Source: Apostichopus japonicus
Taxonomy: Eukaryota > Echinodermata > Holothuroidea > Aspidochirotida > Stichopodidae
Direction of reading: 5' to 3'
Length of the DNA stretch: 64,000 nt
Assembly (NCBI RefSeq): GCF_037975245.1
Contig: NC_092567.1
Span: forward strand, 15,369,876-15,433,875
Below, piece by piece: positions 41,193-53,600 of this stretch. Position numbers and translations under genes: made by a program. The notes beneath the pieces were generated by a model, which had not been told where the DNA came from, searched no databases, and worked only from the letters and a program-made list of their open reading frames with translations. The first letter of the stretch is position 1. The number at the start of each line of letters is the position of its first letter.

Positions 41193-44111
41193 TCAATTGC
41201 TATCGAAAGGATACGGTTTCAGCTGCTCGGCGAAAGCCTTCATGTCGTCGGCAATGTTTTCCGTACCCGAGGGAGCTACGACACTCAGTTCCACCAGCTG
41301 GGATGCCGTAATGGGCTCTATGCTCTGAGTGTCGGACAGTTTCTGAATCTGAAGATTATTCATGATAATAATAAAATTATAACATCACAAGTTTGAAGAA
41401 TGTGAGGTTACCGTTATTCCAAATTAAATTTTACCCTTTTTTTTACTTCTGTTATTTTTATGCACTGTTGATATTTATCTGAGTTATTGATATTAATCTG
41501 AGTCATTTTAAAGCATATATAAAGTCATATATATATAAAATTAATAAATAAAAGAACTCATGGTCCGGAGTTTGCAAAGCTCCAAGATCATTCATAATGT
41601 ATAATGCACTGTATTCTAGATATCTGGATTGCACTCAACCACTTTCTCTACAGGAAGGTTTGAATGTTAGACTGTTGCTATTTGACTGAGCTGACCATCC
41701 CAATATGGACAATATTTGCTCACACCATTGCTATTTCAGGGTGAGGGGTGGAGGGTGGGGGAGACTGAAAAATGGGCTTGTACTCACTTTGTGTAGTTTT
41801 GAGAGAATGATCTTCATTTTGCCTTTTCTAAACATGTGACCCTGTGCAACAAATTCATGGTCTAATCTAGAAGCAAGAAAGAGGAAAGACATACATTTCC
41901 ATGACAATACGATATTTCACTGCACACTGAGATAGAGTTAATCCCCCACTTCCCCCATTTCTAACCTTTCTGATTCTCTGTTCACAAAGTAGGGAATACA
42001 TAAAGCACCTTGTATGCATAAGGACGGTATGGTACCTGCCTGATACAAGGGACCAGTTCACGACTCACCTGAAACCAATGTCATTTAGGAAGGCCGACAG
42101 GGATTCCGACGTAAGAGAATCTAAATAACTTCTGACAGTCACTGATCGACTCTTGTCACTCAGATCTGTTTGACCGAGGTATCTCAGTTGCCTAGAAAAG
42201 ATTAAAAACAGAAAAGAAAATTCAAGGAGACCAAAAACCCTAAACAATCACCTTTAGCTTATACTGTATGACAGATGTTTGTGAAGGACAACCCCTACCC
42301 CCTTCCCAATGCAGCTAAGACAAATCTTGCTCCATTTGGGAGATATACACTAGTTTTAAAAGCCATGACTGGGAGAAGCCGTTTTGTAAACCTGTGATAT
42401 CATAGTGCCCAAACGATGCGAAATGTTCACTTTTCTCCTTCGGTTTTCTTTTCATATTTTTAGTTTTCAAGGTCAAATATTTACACTGAAGCCAATGTCA
42501 CGTACCCTTAGGTCATGCGTAGAGCTTCAACAGTTTAGATGCAGTATTTGCAAATCCCATCTCAATGGCCGACAATAAACATTGCAACAACTAAAAACAT
42601 AAGAAAATGAGGCATTTGTAGCTATAGATGATGTCATAGTTTGACTTGATCAAGTCTTTGACCCTGTTTGTCAAGAAAACATTAAATCTGTAATCTCTCC
42701 AAAAGGTAAGCTCTAGTAGAATTCTGTTCCTATCATAACAGAGTAGACTGAAATAATTTTGAGCAAATTCAACTGTCAGTGTTGACACTTGATGTAATTT
42801 AGCTAACCAAGGGTTGTTTGCATGGTCCAAGGATCTCCTTGCTCTAAGCATCACCTGGTTGTTGCTCTGACCACCTGAAGAAAAAAAAAAACATACATGT
42901 AAATTTCTCTATAACACAAGGATGGCCAGGAACGTATTTGTGGGAGGTGTACAGAACCACAGAAGTGGCATTAGCCTGACTAAGTACTGTATTTCTAGAC
43001 ATGGTGGTAGGGAGAAATGCACACAACAGGCAACACCTCTCCAATGTCTGAATTCCTCTTGCCCCTGGCAACAAAATTATCGCCTTTGAATACAATTTAG
43101 TTGGTGACTGCATAATGACAAAACGGTAGTATGCAACTTGAGGTTGAACTCTGCTTGTATGTTCATCAAATGAAACAAACCCAAGTTAATATCTGTGATT
43201 GAGAAATGGCCGTGGCTATTCTTACGACTAGTCGTAACAATTATTTATAAACTATTCTTACGACATCGGCAAATTCATGCGCAGTAAAGTAAATAAAGCA
43301 TCTGGGCATGTATTAGGGGTAACCCTAACCTAACCCTAACCCAACCCCTAACCGGAAAATATTGTTACTCCTAGTCGTAAAAATAGTACTCCTAGTCGTA
43401 AAAATAGCCACGTTAAAGAAACTGCGCATGCGTAAAAGGGAATTATTGTTACGACTAGTCGTAAGAATAGCCACTTTGTAGAGAAATACTGTAAATAAAT
43501 AGCGGCACATGCATGACTGATCCGAAACTGCAAGTTGTGAAATGACCCTTTTACCAACATACCGTTTGATGTAATGTATAGCTATATGAGAATGTCTGAT
43601 TTTTGTTCATGAATCAGAAATTCCATGCCTCTTTCACAGCATTAGCAATTTTCTTTTCAGTGGGAGGTTACGTTATCATCTCTGTGCAAGGTTTGGAGAA
43701 CTTTTATAGTTCAGCTGTACATCCCTAACTTGTTACATATGGCTAAAGAGTCACACTGTCGTGTTAATACCGTTGGCTACAGGTTGCACAATCATATGAG
43801 GGATGAAGGAAAAGCACACCACTTAGCATAGTGAGCTAGTTCTATATGACAAATTACTAACAACCAATTAGAAATATTTGTACATTATCTGTCCACATAA
43901 AATCATGTAAATACTCACGTAAAACGTAAACCATCTCGTGGTCCTTGAATAATTCCATACCTTGATCAACATTATCACACAAGGCTCTCAATCTATGTAA
44001 AAGTGCTTCCGCAGAATGGTCAAGAATTGTCCCCTGAAGGACGTATTCTTGTAAGTTTGGACCACCAGAAGTACTGACCGATCCTAAATTTACTGGTAAT
44101 GACGACGACAT
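41193..44111 (-). CDS. MED18: Mediator complex subunit 18
   Basis: Coding exons in transcript order are 44111-43919, 42874-42808, 42191-42069, 41866-41788 and 41348-41193. Junctions are GT-AG with phases 1, 2, 2, 0; the sum is 618 nt, 205 residues, against about 208 in vertebrates. Recognisable segments in order are LQEYVLQGTILDHSAEALLH, RLRALCDN, DHEMVYVLR, RARRSLDHA, LRYLGQTDLSDKSRS, AFLNDIGFRLDHEFVAQGHM, FRKGKMKI, LVELSVVAPSG and DDMKAFAEQLKP. MED18 sits in the Mediator head module with MED20 and MED8 and helps link activators to RNA polymerase II in the nucleus. The gene looks intact. Intron 1 carries a 263-bp fold-back element. It is divergent from LIPT1. Confidence 0.95.
43212..43474. 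mobile_element. Fold-back MITE with ACGACTAGTCGT ends and a telomere-like core
   Basis: Left end GTGGCTATTCTTACGACTAG and its inverse at the right (CTAGTCGTAAGAATAGCCAC) form near-perfect inverted repeats of about 33 bp, each containing the palindrome ACGACTAGTCGT. Two further CTAGTCGTAAAAATAG copies lie inside. The centre (43317-43354) is a run of CCCTAA-like units. It is in intron 1 of MED18 and encodes nothing. Confidence 0.8.
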
Positions 44112-44604
44112 TTTCTCGCTGTAAGGGTCGATTAAATGTCTTATATTTCTAAGTTATGATAACAAACAATGTTATCCTTGGCTGCCAGGCCTGTACAAAA
44201 GATCATACCTTTTACTGTACTGAGTACTGACAGATTGTTATTACACTTTTCGGATCAGAAATTACTTACAATAAAAGAAAAATATTCACTACAAAAAAAC
44301 ATGATAAATATGGTGAAAAATTATTTAATACCATTTTATTAATTAATATGCATTTAAAAGTCTCAAAAAAGCAAATAAATAATTGATTTCGTTCTTTATC
44401 AATATTCAATTTTCGAATGAGCCTAAAGATGGCAGCTTCCTGTGTTTAGTCGAACGGCCGTGAACAAAAATAACATTGATGAAAATTACGAATACTTTAA
44501 TTGTATGCACTGCATAGCTATTGCATCTGAATTCTGGCTACAGAATCATTATCTTTGGTTAAAGAGAGAATATTTAGCAAATTTTCTCTCAATCCGGACG
44601 ACTG
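44112..44604. promoter_or_regulatory. Putative bidirectional promoter, MED18 / LIPT1
   Basis: About 490 bp separate the two divergent start codons. AAGATGGCAGC at 44426-44436 fits a YY1-type site, and the overlapping CTTCCTG at 44436-44442 fits an ETS/GABP-type site. Both are common in TATA-less housekeeping promoters. No TATA box is obvious near either gene. Site identities are by consensus only. Confidence 0.5.
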
Positions 44605-47600
44605 ATGAAGTTTCTGGTCAAACTGCTGAGCTTTTTAACATTAGGCCCACATTCGAACTACCTTTGCATGTTAGGATGTTATACACACTGTCGAATGGGA
44701 GTAAAAGCCAACATTGTTACACGACGAAAATATTTAACAACAGGAAGAGCATTTAGTAATACATCTGTTGACAACATTATAAAAGTAAGTAGGCCTAGGC
44801 CCAACGTTAGCCTTAAGCTTAAATGTTAGGCTATCTTGCACTGTTCAAAGAAAGACCGTGGATTTCATTTGCCTTGACTGGATAAAAAGGTCCCTGGCTT
44901 TTATATAGCATCCCTGGAATTTGTTTGAAGGCCCTGAATTATTTAAATTTTACCTGTTTGGCCTCTTAATAACTTGAACCTAGAGGATAGGTGGTGATTT
45001 TTTATAGTTAGGCTCCAAATGTAAAATTTCATCCATGGTTCACTGCAGATAGAGGCAACCCAGATCATTGGATAATTTCATGTAGGCTAGACTGTAATTC
45101 TCACAAAGCATCATGTTGTACATAGTGTTGATTAATTAAGCTCACAGTGACCTTCATTATTTTGGTATTTGAATTTTATTATGAAAAGTATTTGTTTCTG
45201 GATAAGGTGTTCTAACCTTGGGCATTTGGAAGCCTAGAACCACCAAAACACTGAGAGACCCTCAAAATGCCTTCCTGTACAAATGCAGGATGCATTACAG
45301 TAGGTGCTAAGTTTTGCCCTGGATTTTCCGGATGGAAATCGTAGAGAGGTTGGCATAGCCCTTTATGTAGAATATTTACATTAAAAAACAGGTATAGGGA
45401 AAGGGGAATGTTCAGGTAAATAGTTTGTTCTAAAGTTTGTATTGGGTTGTAACTTTCTATCACCATGACCTGCCAATGTATTAGTTAAAGGGTGTGAAGA
45501 CTCGTGCATTAAGAAACGTCTCATGCTGGTAATCTGACCTAGTTTCGAATGAGGTGTAACAGAACTACTGTATTAGACACCATCATCGATCCTAGAAAAT
45601 ACACACACAGCTTGCTACCGTCGGTATTTCGACACTAGTGTACAGTCAATACATACAGCTGCGGTCAATACCACAACAAAGTGTACATAGCAGCGATGGA
45701 CATCTCAAGTCTAGATAAAAGATAACAAGGTATCACATTTCATTACTGTCTGCATTTTGTAGCGAGAAGCAAAAAACTTCACTTGCAAGCAACGGAAAGT
45801 TAACTTTTTCAGAGGGTGGCACACGTTTTGGGGCGAGTCTTCATTGCCTTTAAGCGCCCACACATGTAATTGGAGGCACTCTTTCCAATAATACTGTAAA
45901 CTGTGGTCAGCAAATATGCTAAAAGAAACAATGAAGTACAGTAGTATTGTTGTTGCCTGTTGAATAGTAACATATATCCCACAGAAACAGTCTGCAGTAT
46001 ATATACACACTGTTTATAGATTTAGACTAGGCCTACACACTGTTGCAATGTAATATCTTTCTTATGGGAATCAACTACCAGTCAGTTGAGAGTACATTTG
46101 TGTGAGAATGGGGCAAAGTAGATATAACTTATGGAAGGAGCGTGTACATTGTGGGTAACTGTTGTAAATTAAAGGCAGCAATCTTTTTCAGTCGATGACA
46201 GTGTGAATTTACTGTACGATATGTACATGCTCCTTAAATGCAATTCTTTTTATTTCTTCCACAGGGTATAGTGTATCATTCAGCTTCTACAGATGTTTTC
46301 CATAACCTTGCCTTTGAAGACTGGTTAGTTTTGTCTTGAAAGATCTGCTTTATTGGCTCCAATTATAGCACGCTATAGCAAGGAAAGATTTGTGATTACG
46401 TAATCGACTTGCCACAGTCTTAAATCGACCACAATTAGCCTGCAAAGGCCTCTTGACACCTTTTGGCTCTTTTTGTAAACACTGTGTGGAATATGTTCAT
46501 GTCTACAGTGTAGCTAATCATACAGCGTTCACACAAGGACCCTCATACAAGACAAAATATGTGGCAGGCGTTGCAGACTAATTGGTAGAAAGAGGTCATT
46601 TTACAACCAAGGCAGGTCGATTATGTAATCTCAAGAAACTTTCCATGATAGCGTGCTATAGTTGGGGTCTATACAGCCGACTTTTAAGGACAGTTTAAGT
46701 TACAATTTTTGATTTTGTTATGTAATGGACAATTACAAGTTATATTTGCCAGACAGGTTTCATTTCCAAAGGCTCCTTCATGTTTGAAAAATTACACTTT
46801 AATCATTGCCAAGGAAGCTTAACAAGTTTTTGGACCAAGTGCTGAGGTAGCTTCATGTCAGGATACAGTATGGAGCATGATACCGAGCTCCATAATAGCT
46901 CCATGCTTAAGAGCACATTAAAACCAGTTCCTCAAAAGCTAGGAGAACAGTAGTCATGTATCTCAATAATAATGACATGTTTTGAGATGCTCTTCAATGT
47001 TGTCAATAAACAGTTTTGTACTTCGTCCGTGTGTGCACTTTAGTTAGTGTGCCAAGGTGAGAAAATTTGAATGATGAATTTAACAGAATTTATAAAACGA
47101 TGCGTTAGCATGAACAGTTTGGCTTCAAATGATTAGGAGATGTCGTTATTCAATCCATAAAATTTTCACATTTTTCACAAAGCAGAATATATATCGTAAT
47201 TTTAAAGCAAATGGACGAAGACAAATGACCTGCATTGTAAGATTGGCATCAAAATAATTAAAAATTTGCCCTTCTAATTGCAACTTGTAATTCGGGGAGA
47301 GGGGATGGACAAGAAGGAAACATGGGTATGGGAAGGTTTTTCACACCATTCGAATATAATAAAGCTAGCTGGCTTATAACTTCATACTTGCAAATTTTGC
47401 ATTACACATAATGTTCTGTGATTCATTTGAGAAATTTGAGAGTCTAAAAGTTATGTGGAACTTCCTCTGTCTATGATGTTAAAGGTGGTGAATTTTTCTG
47501 TGTTTTGCATTAGTTGTTCAGTTTTCATTATTAGAGCAAGTTGGTACAGTAGTAAACTATTAAAGACTGTTCGTAGTTTTGGCTATGTCAAAACAACTGT

Positions 47601-50600
47601 GCCAATCATCGACAACATTTGAAAAAAAAAACAGTTCCACCTCTAAAAAAAAAAAGAGCATATTGTTGAATATAGGAATAACATGAAAGAAGTCAAGTTG
47701 TCACAGTTTATATGATGTCATTTTTACCTTAATTACTCTTTTCTTTTATAACAGGGTTTACAATAACTTAGATTTAACTCATAGTGATGTTCTCCTCTTG
47801 TGGTGCAACTCTCCATGTGTTGTGGTCGGACGACACCAAAATCCATGGGCAGAGTGCAATCACAGGGTCGTAGAGGGGTCAAAGGTGAAAGTTGCACGAA
47901 GAAGGTCTGGTGGAGGGACTGTATATCATGTAAGTTATAAACGCTGAACAGAATATTTGCAAAGTTGGCAGAGAACTTGGTGAAGAAATTTATGAATGTT
48001 TCTGTTTTAAAGGATGCCTTTTATCACAAAATTAGTTCAAATGTACTCTTGGTTTCGTAGAGTTTTAGAAAACACTTCTGACCGTTCAAGTTGCAATTTT
48101 TAAACCACTTTTAATTTTTTGAGATATTACCCTTTAAAATTTGGAGGGTCACCAATGAAAGTGGCTGAACTACCTATTCTAACACCCAAAACTCAATATG
48201 GAAACAGTGTCAGTTTTAGTACTGTTTTTGAAGGACAAATAGTGTTGAATGTCATGCAGGAGTAACCTGTTGTCAATATGAAGAGAATATGAAGAGCATG
48301 TTTTTGGGTGAGTTATTAAAAATTTTTAAAAAACAATTAAAAATTATGATAAAACAATGGATTAACACTAAAATGTTAACCTGCACCTGTTGAGCCCAAC
48401 GCATCATCATCAGTTTAGCCTTAAATGAGCATCGATAAGATTAAATATATTTTCAAGCTAACCATCTTGAAAATTGGAATGGCTATAGAAACATGACATT
48501 AGGAATCAAAATTTTCACTTTAATGTAAGAATATCAAGACTAGAATTCACAGAGAGAAAAAAAAGAATCTTGCTGGATTTACCAAGTAATTTGTATGATA
48601 CATTTGTATGATATGTTTATTTGTGAAAGTGAAATTCTTGCAAAATTGTTTGAGCTAATATTTATGTATGTACAATATTTGTATGTATGTATATATGTAT
48701 TTTAGATCCTCCTGCAAGCAGGAACTCGAGAAGAAGCCTCATTGGCTTATCAAAGCCACAAGCTGACCGAAGTCAGTCTCTAAGATATCATATTTTAACG
48801 TCCATGATTATGAAATTGTCAGCAACTCCGTAACTGAACGACATACATTAATCTTGGAGTGACTCAAACTTGGGACCTTATGATTGAAAGGCACCGGCAT
48901 TAACCACTGAGCTAACACTCCTCGTATATGGAAATATGCTTCCATTATCCATGATACTGTAACGTACTGGATGTATTTCATGTAAGCCTTGATCTCGAGA
49001 TGTTCCCACGCTTAAAGTGACTCTTTTATATAAATTTCTAATTTGAAATGAATTTTTAGTTTTGTTTGTAAATGCTCTGCATTTCCCATCCCACTCCCTC
49101 CTCTCAGGACCGAGGGAATCTCAACTGTTCGTTCTTCACAAGTAGAGAGAGATATAACAGACAGAAGAATTTAAAGACCATCATCTCGGGAGTGAAGAGA
49201 AGATGGCCATTGGTTGATTTGGAGGCGACTTGTAGGGATGACATCATGTTAAACAAAGACTTCAAGGTAAAATAATCAAAATGTGAAACAGCGCCACTCT
49301 GTAATATAATTAAGATTGCAGTGCTTTGAAGCAGCATTTTAAGTCGATTTTAAGTAGATGCCCTTTTTACTGGATTTCTGGTTATGTTTGTTTTCTAATT
49401 TGCTATTTTTCATTTTGGTTATCAATAATATCATTTAGCTTGCCTCAATTTTACTCTTTTGAAATAAGTATGAACTGATTTTGTTACATTTTAAAGTCAA
49501 GGAGAACAATATGAGATAATGGTTGAAATCTATTTTCTCCAACTATGGTCAATGCATCCATTTATTGTTCTTCATTGTAGCATCCTCTCACAATATACAA
49601 CTTTCTTTATTTTAAAGTACTTTTCTTGTATGGTATTCAAGGAAAAAAGGAAAAATGTTATCAGTTTCTTTGTCATTTGGGATGTTTATTGATTACTTGT
49701 TTTCATATACTACATCTACTTTTAATGACAGGTATTGTGATAATTAAAACGACCCAGAATTTTGGGGTACAGGATTTTTTTGTGTGTCTCTGCTGTCTGT
49801 TTGAATAATATTGCTATTCATTTCAAGTTACAGTCTACCTGTTTTGAATTTCTTTTACCAGATATCGGGGTCGGCTTCTAGGCTAGGTAGAGATATCGCT
49901 TACCACCACTGTACTTTACTGCACAGCTGTAACAAAGATATGCTTCTGGAGGTACTCAATGTTAAGTCGGTAAGTGGAATATATCACAGTGTTTAATAAC
50001 ACTATTTACTTGTGGGAATACACAGTGTTATGATAGTAGTAAGTTGAAGATGTTACAAAGAAAGAAGGTAAAATATGCATGAATTGGGAAGACTAAGTGT
50101 TGAGTTAATAACTGGAATCTTTTACATTAATTGGTAAGGTATGCATCAAGGGAAATGCTCAGTGCTGCCTTGGTATTAGAATATGTTAAAATGGTGAGAA
50201 ATACGCACACCGAAGTGCTCTTTGTTATTAGTACGTATTAACTTATTAAATATTTTCAGTTTTGCTTTGTTTTATTTCTCTCTAATTACTCTGTTCATTG
50301 TTTTTTCTTTATCTTTCTGATTTGACTTTTTTTTTCAGTTTTTCAGGGAGTGAAGCTCTTCGACAAGCTCCTTGTTTTTTTTATTTTTATTTTTGTTTAT
50401 TTTAGTTTTACTGCCCTCTATTATTTTTGTTATTTTGTGCAATTTACTATGTACAATGTACTATTTTATGTTGTAGAAAAACAAAGAAATGAAATGTATG
50501 GTAAAATTTGCCATTGTTGTTGCTATTGGTTAAAAGTACTTGAAACAGTACATATCATGTTCCCATTGGTTATTCCACACAGAATGGCATTACTCACACC

Positions 50601-53600
50601 TACATGTATGATAATTTGCCATTGTTGTTGCTATTAGTTAAAAGTACTTGAAACAGTACAATTCATGTTCCCATTGGTTATTCCACACAGAATGGCATTA
50701 CTCACACCTACATGTATGGGAATTTGCCATTGTTGTTGCTATTGGTTAAAAGTACTTGAAACAGTACAATTCATGTTCCCATTGGTTATTCCACACAGAA
50801 TGGCATTACTCACACCTACATGTATGATAATTTGCCATTGTTGTTGCTATTGGTTAAAAGTACTTGAAACAGTACAATTCATGTTCCCATTGGTTATTCC
50901 ACACAGAATGGCATTACTCACACCTACATGTATGGGAATTTGCCATTGTTGTTGCTATTGGTTAAAAGTACTTGAAACAGTACAATTCATGTTCCCATTG
51001 GTTATTCCACACAGAATGGCATTACTCACACCTACATGTATGATAATTTGCCATTGTTGTTGCTATTAGTTAAAAGTACTTGAAACAGTACAATTCATGT
51101 TCCCATTGGTTATTCCACACAGAATGGCATTACTCACACCTACATGTATGGGAATTTGCCATTGTTGTTGCTATTGGTTAAAAGTACTTGAAACAGTACA
51201 ATTCATGTTCCCATTGGTTATTCCACACAGAATGGCATTACTCACACCTACATGTATGATAATTTGCCATTGTTGTTGCTATTAGTTAAAAGTACTTGAA
51301 ACAATAAATTTCATGTTCTCATAGGTTATTCCACACAGAATGGCATTACTCACACCTACATGTATGATAATTTGCCATTGTTGTTGCTATTAGTTAAAAG
51401 TACTTGAAACAGTACATTTCATGTTCTCATAGGTTATTCCATACAGGATGGCATTACTCACACCTACATGTATGGGAATTTGCCATTGTTGTTGCTAATG
51501 GTTAAAAGTACTTGAAACAGTACATTTCATGTTCTCATAGGTTATTCCATACAGGATTGCATTACTTACACCTACATGTATGGGAATTTGCCATTGTTGT
51601 TGCTATTGGTTAAAAGTACTTGAAACAGTACAATTCATGTTCCCATTGGTTATTCCACACAGAATGGCATTACTCACAAGGCGACTGCCAGTGTACCATC
51701 ACCGGTCAAGAATCTAGGAGATATGGACGCCCGTGTTTACCATGAGAGCCTCATTCAGACCATCGCTGATCAGTTCTACACTGAGAGGGAACCGTTAGGT
51801 AAACCAGTGGTATGTATCAACGATTTAAAAGTCATTTGTTCCTATGGCACTGTACAGGACAGTGGTACAGTGATATTGTCTCTAAGGAGGCCAAAACATA
51901 TCGTCCTTGATGTCGTAGAGGTACAGTAACTGAAACGAAAAAGTTGTCAAAAACAGATCAGAAATATCTCATCCCAGTTTGAATGATATCATAGGTTTTA
52001 ATTTTCCTTTTCACATAGGGCTAAAATGACTTGAGCAAGTCTAAATAAATATGACATCATGCAGCCGTATGTGTGCCAACCTTTTATGTTTTTTTTCAAA
52101 GAAAAAATGTATTATTTATTAATTACTCTTTCTTTGTTCAAGACGGGTTTTGCAAATGCGGAATCAAAAACTATCGAATCTCTGATAATGATCTACCGAT
52201 GACAGTGGTTTCCGTTGCAACACTGTCAACATTCTACCTTAATTGTGTGAAAAGAAAACAGAACAAAATGAAAGTGATCTGTGTTCAGATGGGTGGTTTC
52301 CTAATTGCTGTCACGACACACCCTAAGCTGTAACTATTGCCACCCGAAGGCCGTCGTCAAAACAGTTCCATTGCGTCAGACGAAGCTAGCACTGCGACTC
52401 CTTTTAGCCTTCTCATATATTTGTCGTAATAAAAAACACTTCAGTTTCTTTAGAAGTAGCTTTCGTTTTCGAATCCTCGACGGATGACGTTAATGGCGCC
52501 GACTCCCCTCGAGAGTGATTTTGTCGCAGCCTTTGTCGCGGCCAGTTTCCCCAGGTCGCAAACTTGATCCGTAAGCGTGTATTTGCAGTGACTTTCCAAA
52601 TAGAGAAAATAAGAGATTTGGGAAAGGCTTTCTGCTCTTCAAAGTCATTTTCATTTTGGGAATTCAGAGAACAAAGGTTGTTATAACAGAACGTAAATGT
52701 TGAAAATAAGTAGGATGAGATTTCCTGCCTCTCTCCCATCCGAGGGGGCAGAGACTGCAGGTTGTCGAGTTTCGAGAAACTAGACAGGATCGATATCATA
52801 GAACCCCCCCCCCCCCTTTTTTGATTGCGACGTTGGCTCTGGACCCCCCATTAAATGAAGTAGGAATATTTGCATATTTCATTTCATTTGGGAGACACAA
52901 AATCTCTGTATTGAATAGTCTAATCATCACTCACTCACTCATTAGGAATAGTCAGATAGTTTTTACCCACATTGATCAGGTCGGTCTCAATATCCACCCC
53001 AAACACCCTCTTCCTCCCTGACCCATTACCTCCTTTCCCCCCTCCCCCCTCTTCCGCCCCATCGCCATCTAGGTGAAACGGTCATTTGATCTCATTGTGG
53101 AGTAAGAGTGTGCTGTGGTGTCTGGATGGCGGTGGTTATTAAAACACATAGATTTAATGGATGATTTCTAGCTGATTAATTCATTCTTTAAGGCATTGAA
53201 GACTCGCCCCAAACCGCGTACGGCCATCTGAAAAGGTTAACTTTCCGTTGCTTGCAAGTGACGTTTTGTTCGTGTCGCTACAAAATGCAGACAGTACAGT
53301 AATGAAACGTGATACCTTGTTATCTTTAGCTGGACCTGAGATGTCCATCGCTGTATTGTTTGTACACTGTGTTGTGGGTATTGACTGCAGCTTTATGTAC
53401 TGACTGTACACTAGTGTCTAATTACAGAAGGTAGCAAGCTGTGTGTGTGTATTTTCTGGGATTGTATGGTGGTGTTTAACACTTCTGTTACACCTTTGAA
53501 ACTAGGTCAGATAACCGGCAATAGACGTTTCTTTTTGCGCGAGTCTTCGCACCCTTTAATCATTACAGAAGGCCAAGGCACAGATTCAGACGCAAAGTAA

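Noticed and set aside
43317-43354. Telomere or chromosome end
   Set aside because: The CCCTAA-like run is short, imperfect and enclosed by inverted repeats of a fold-back element inside a gene.
44442-44756. A 104-codon frame just upstream of LIPT1
   Set aside because: It overlaps the LIPT1 first exon in another frame, has no ATG at its start and no family resemblance; best read as 5' UTR.
50350-51285. Repeating 36-residue open frames in the LIPT1 intron
   Set aside because: They arise because the 108-bp minisatellite unit is divisible by three and stop-free; they lie in an intron of LIPT1.
50507-51680. CRISPR-like array
   Set aside because: Units are contiguous 108-bp tandem copies without unique spacers, in a eukaryotic intron.
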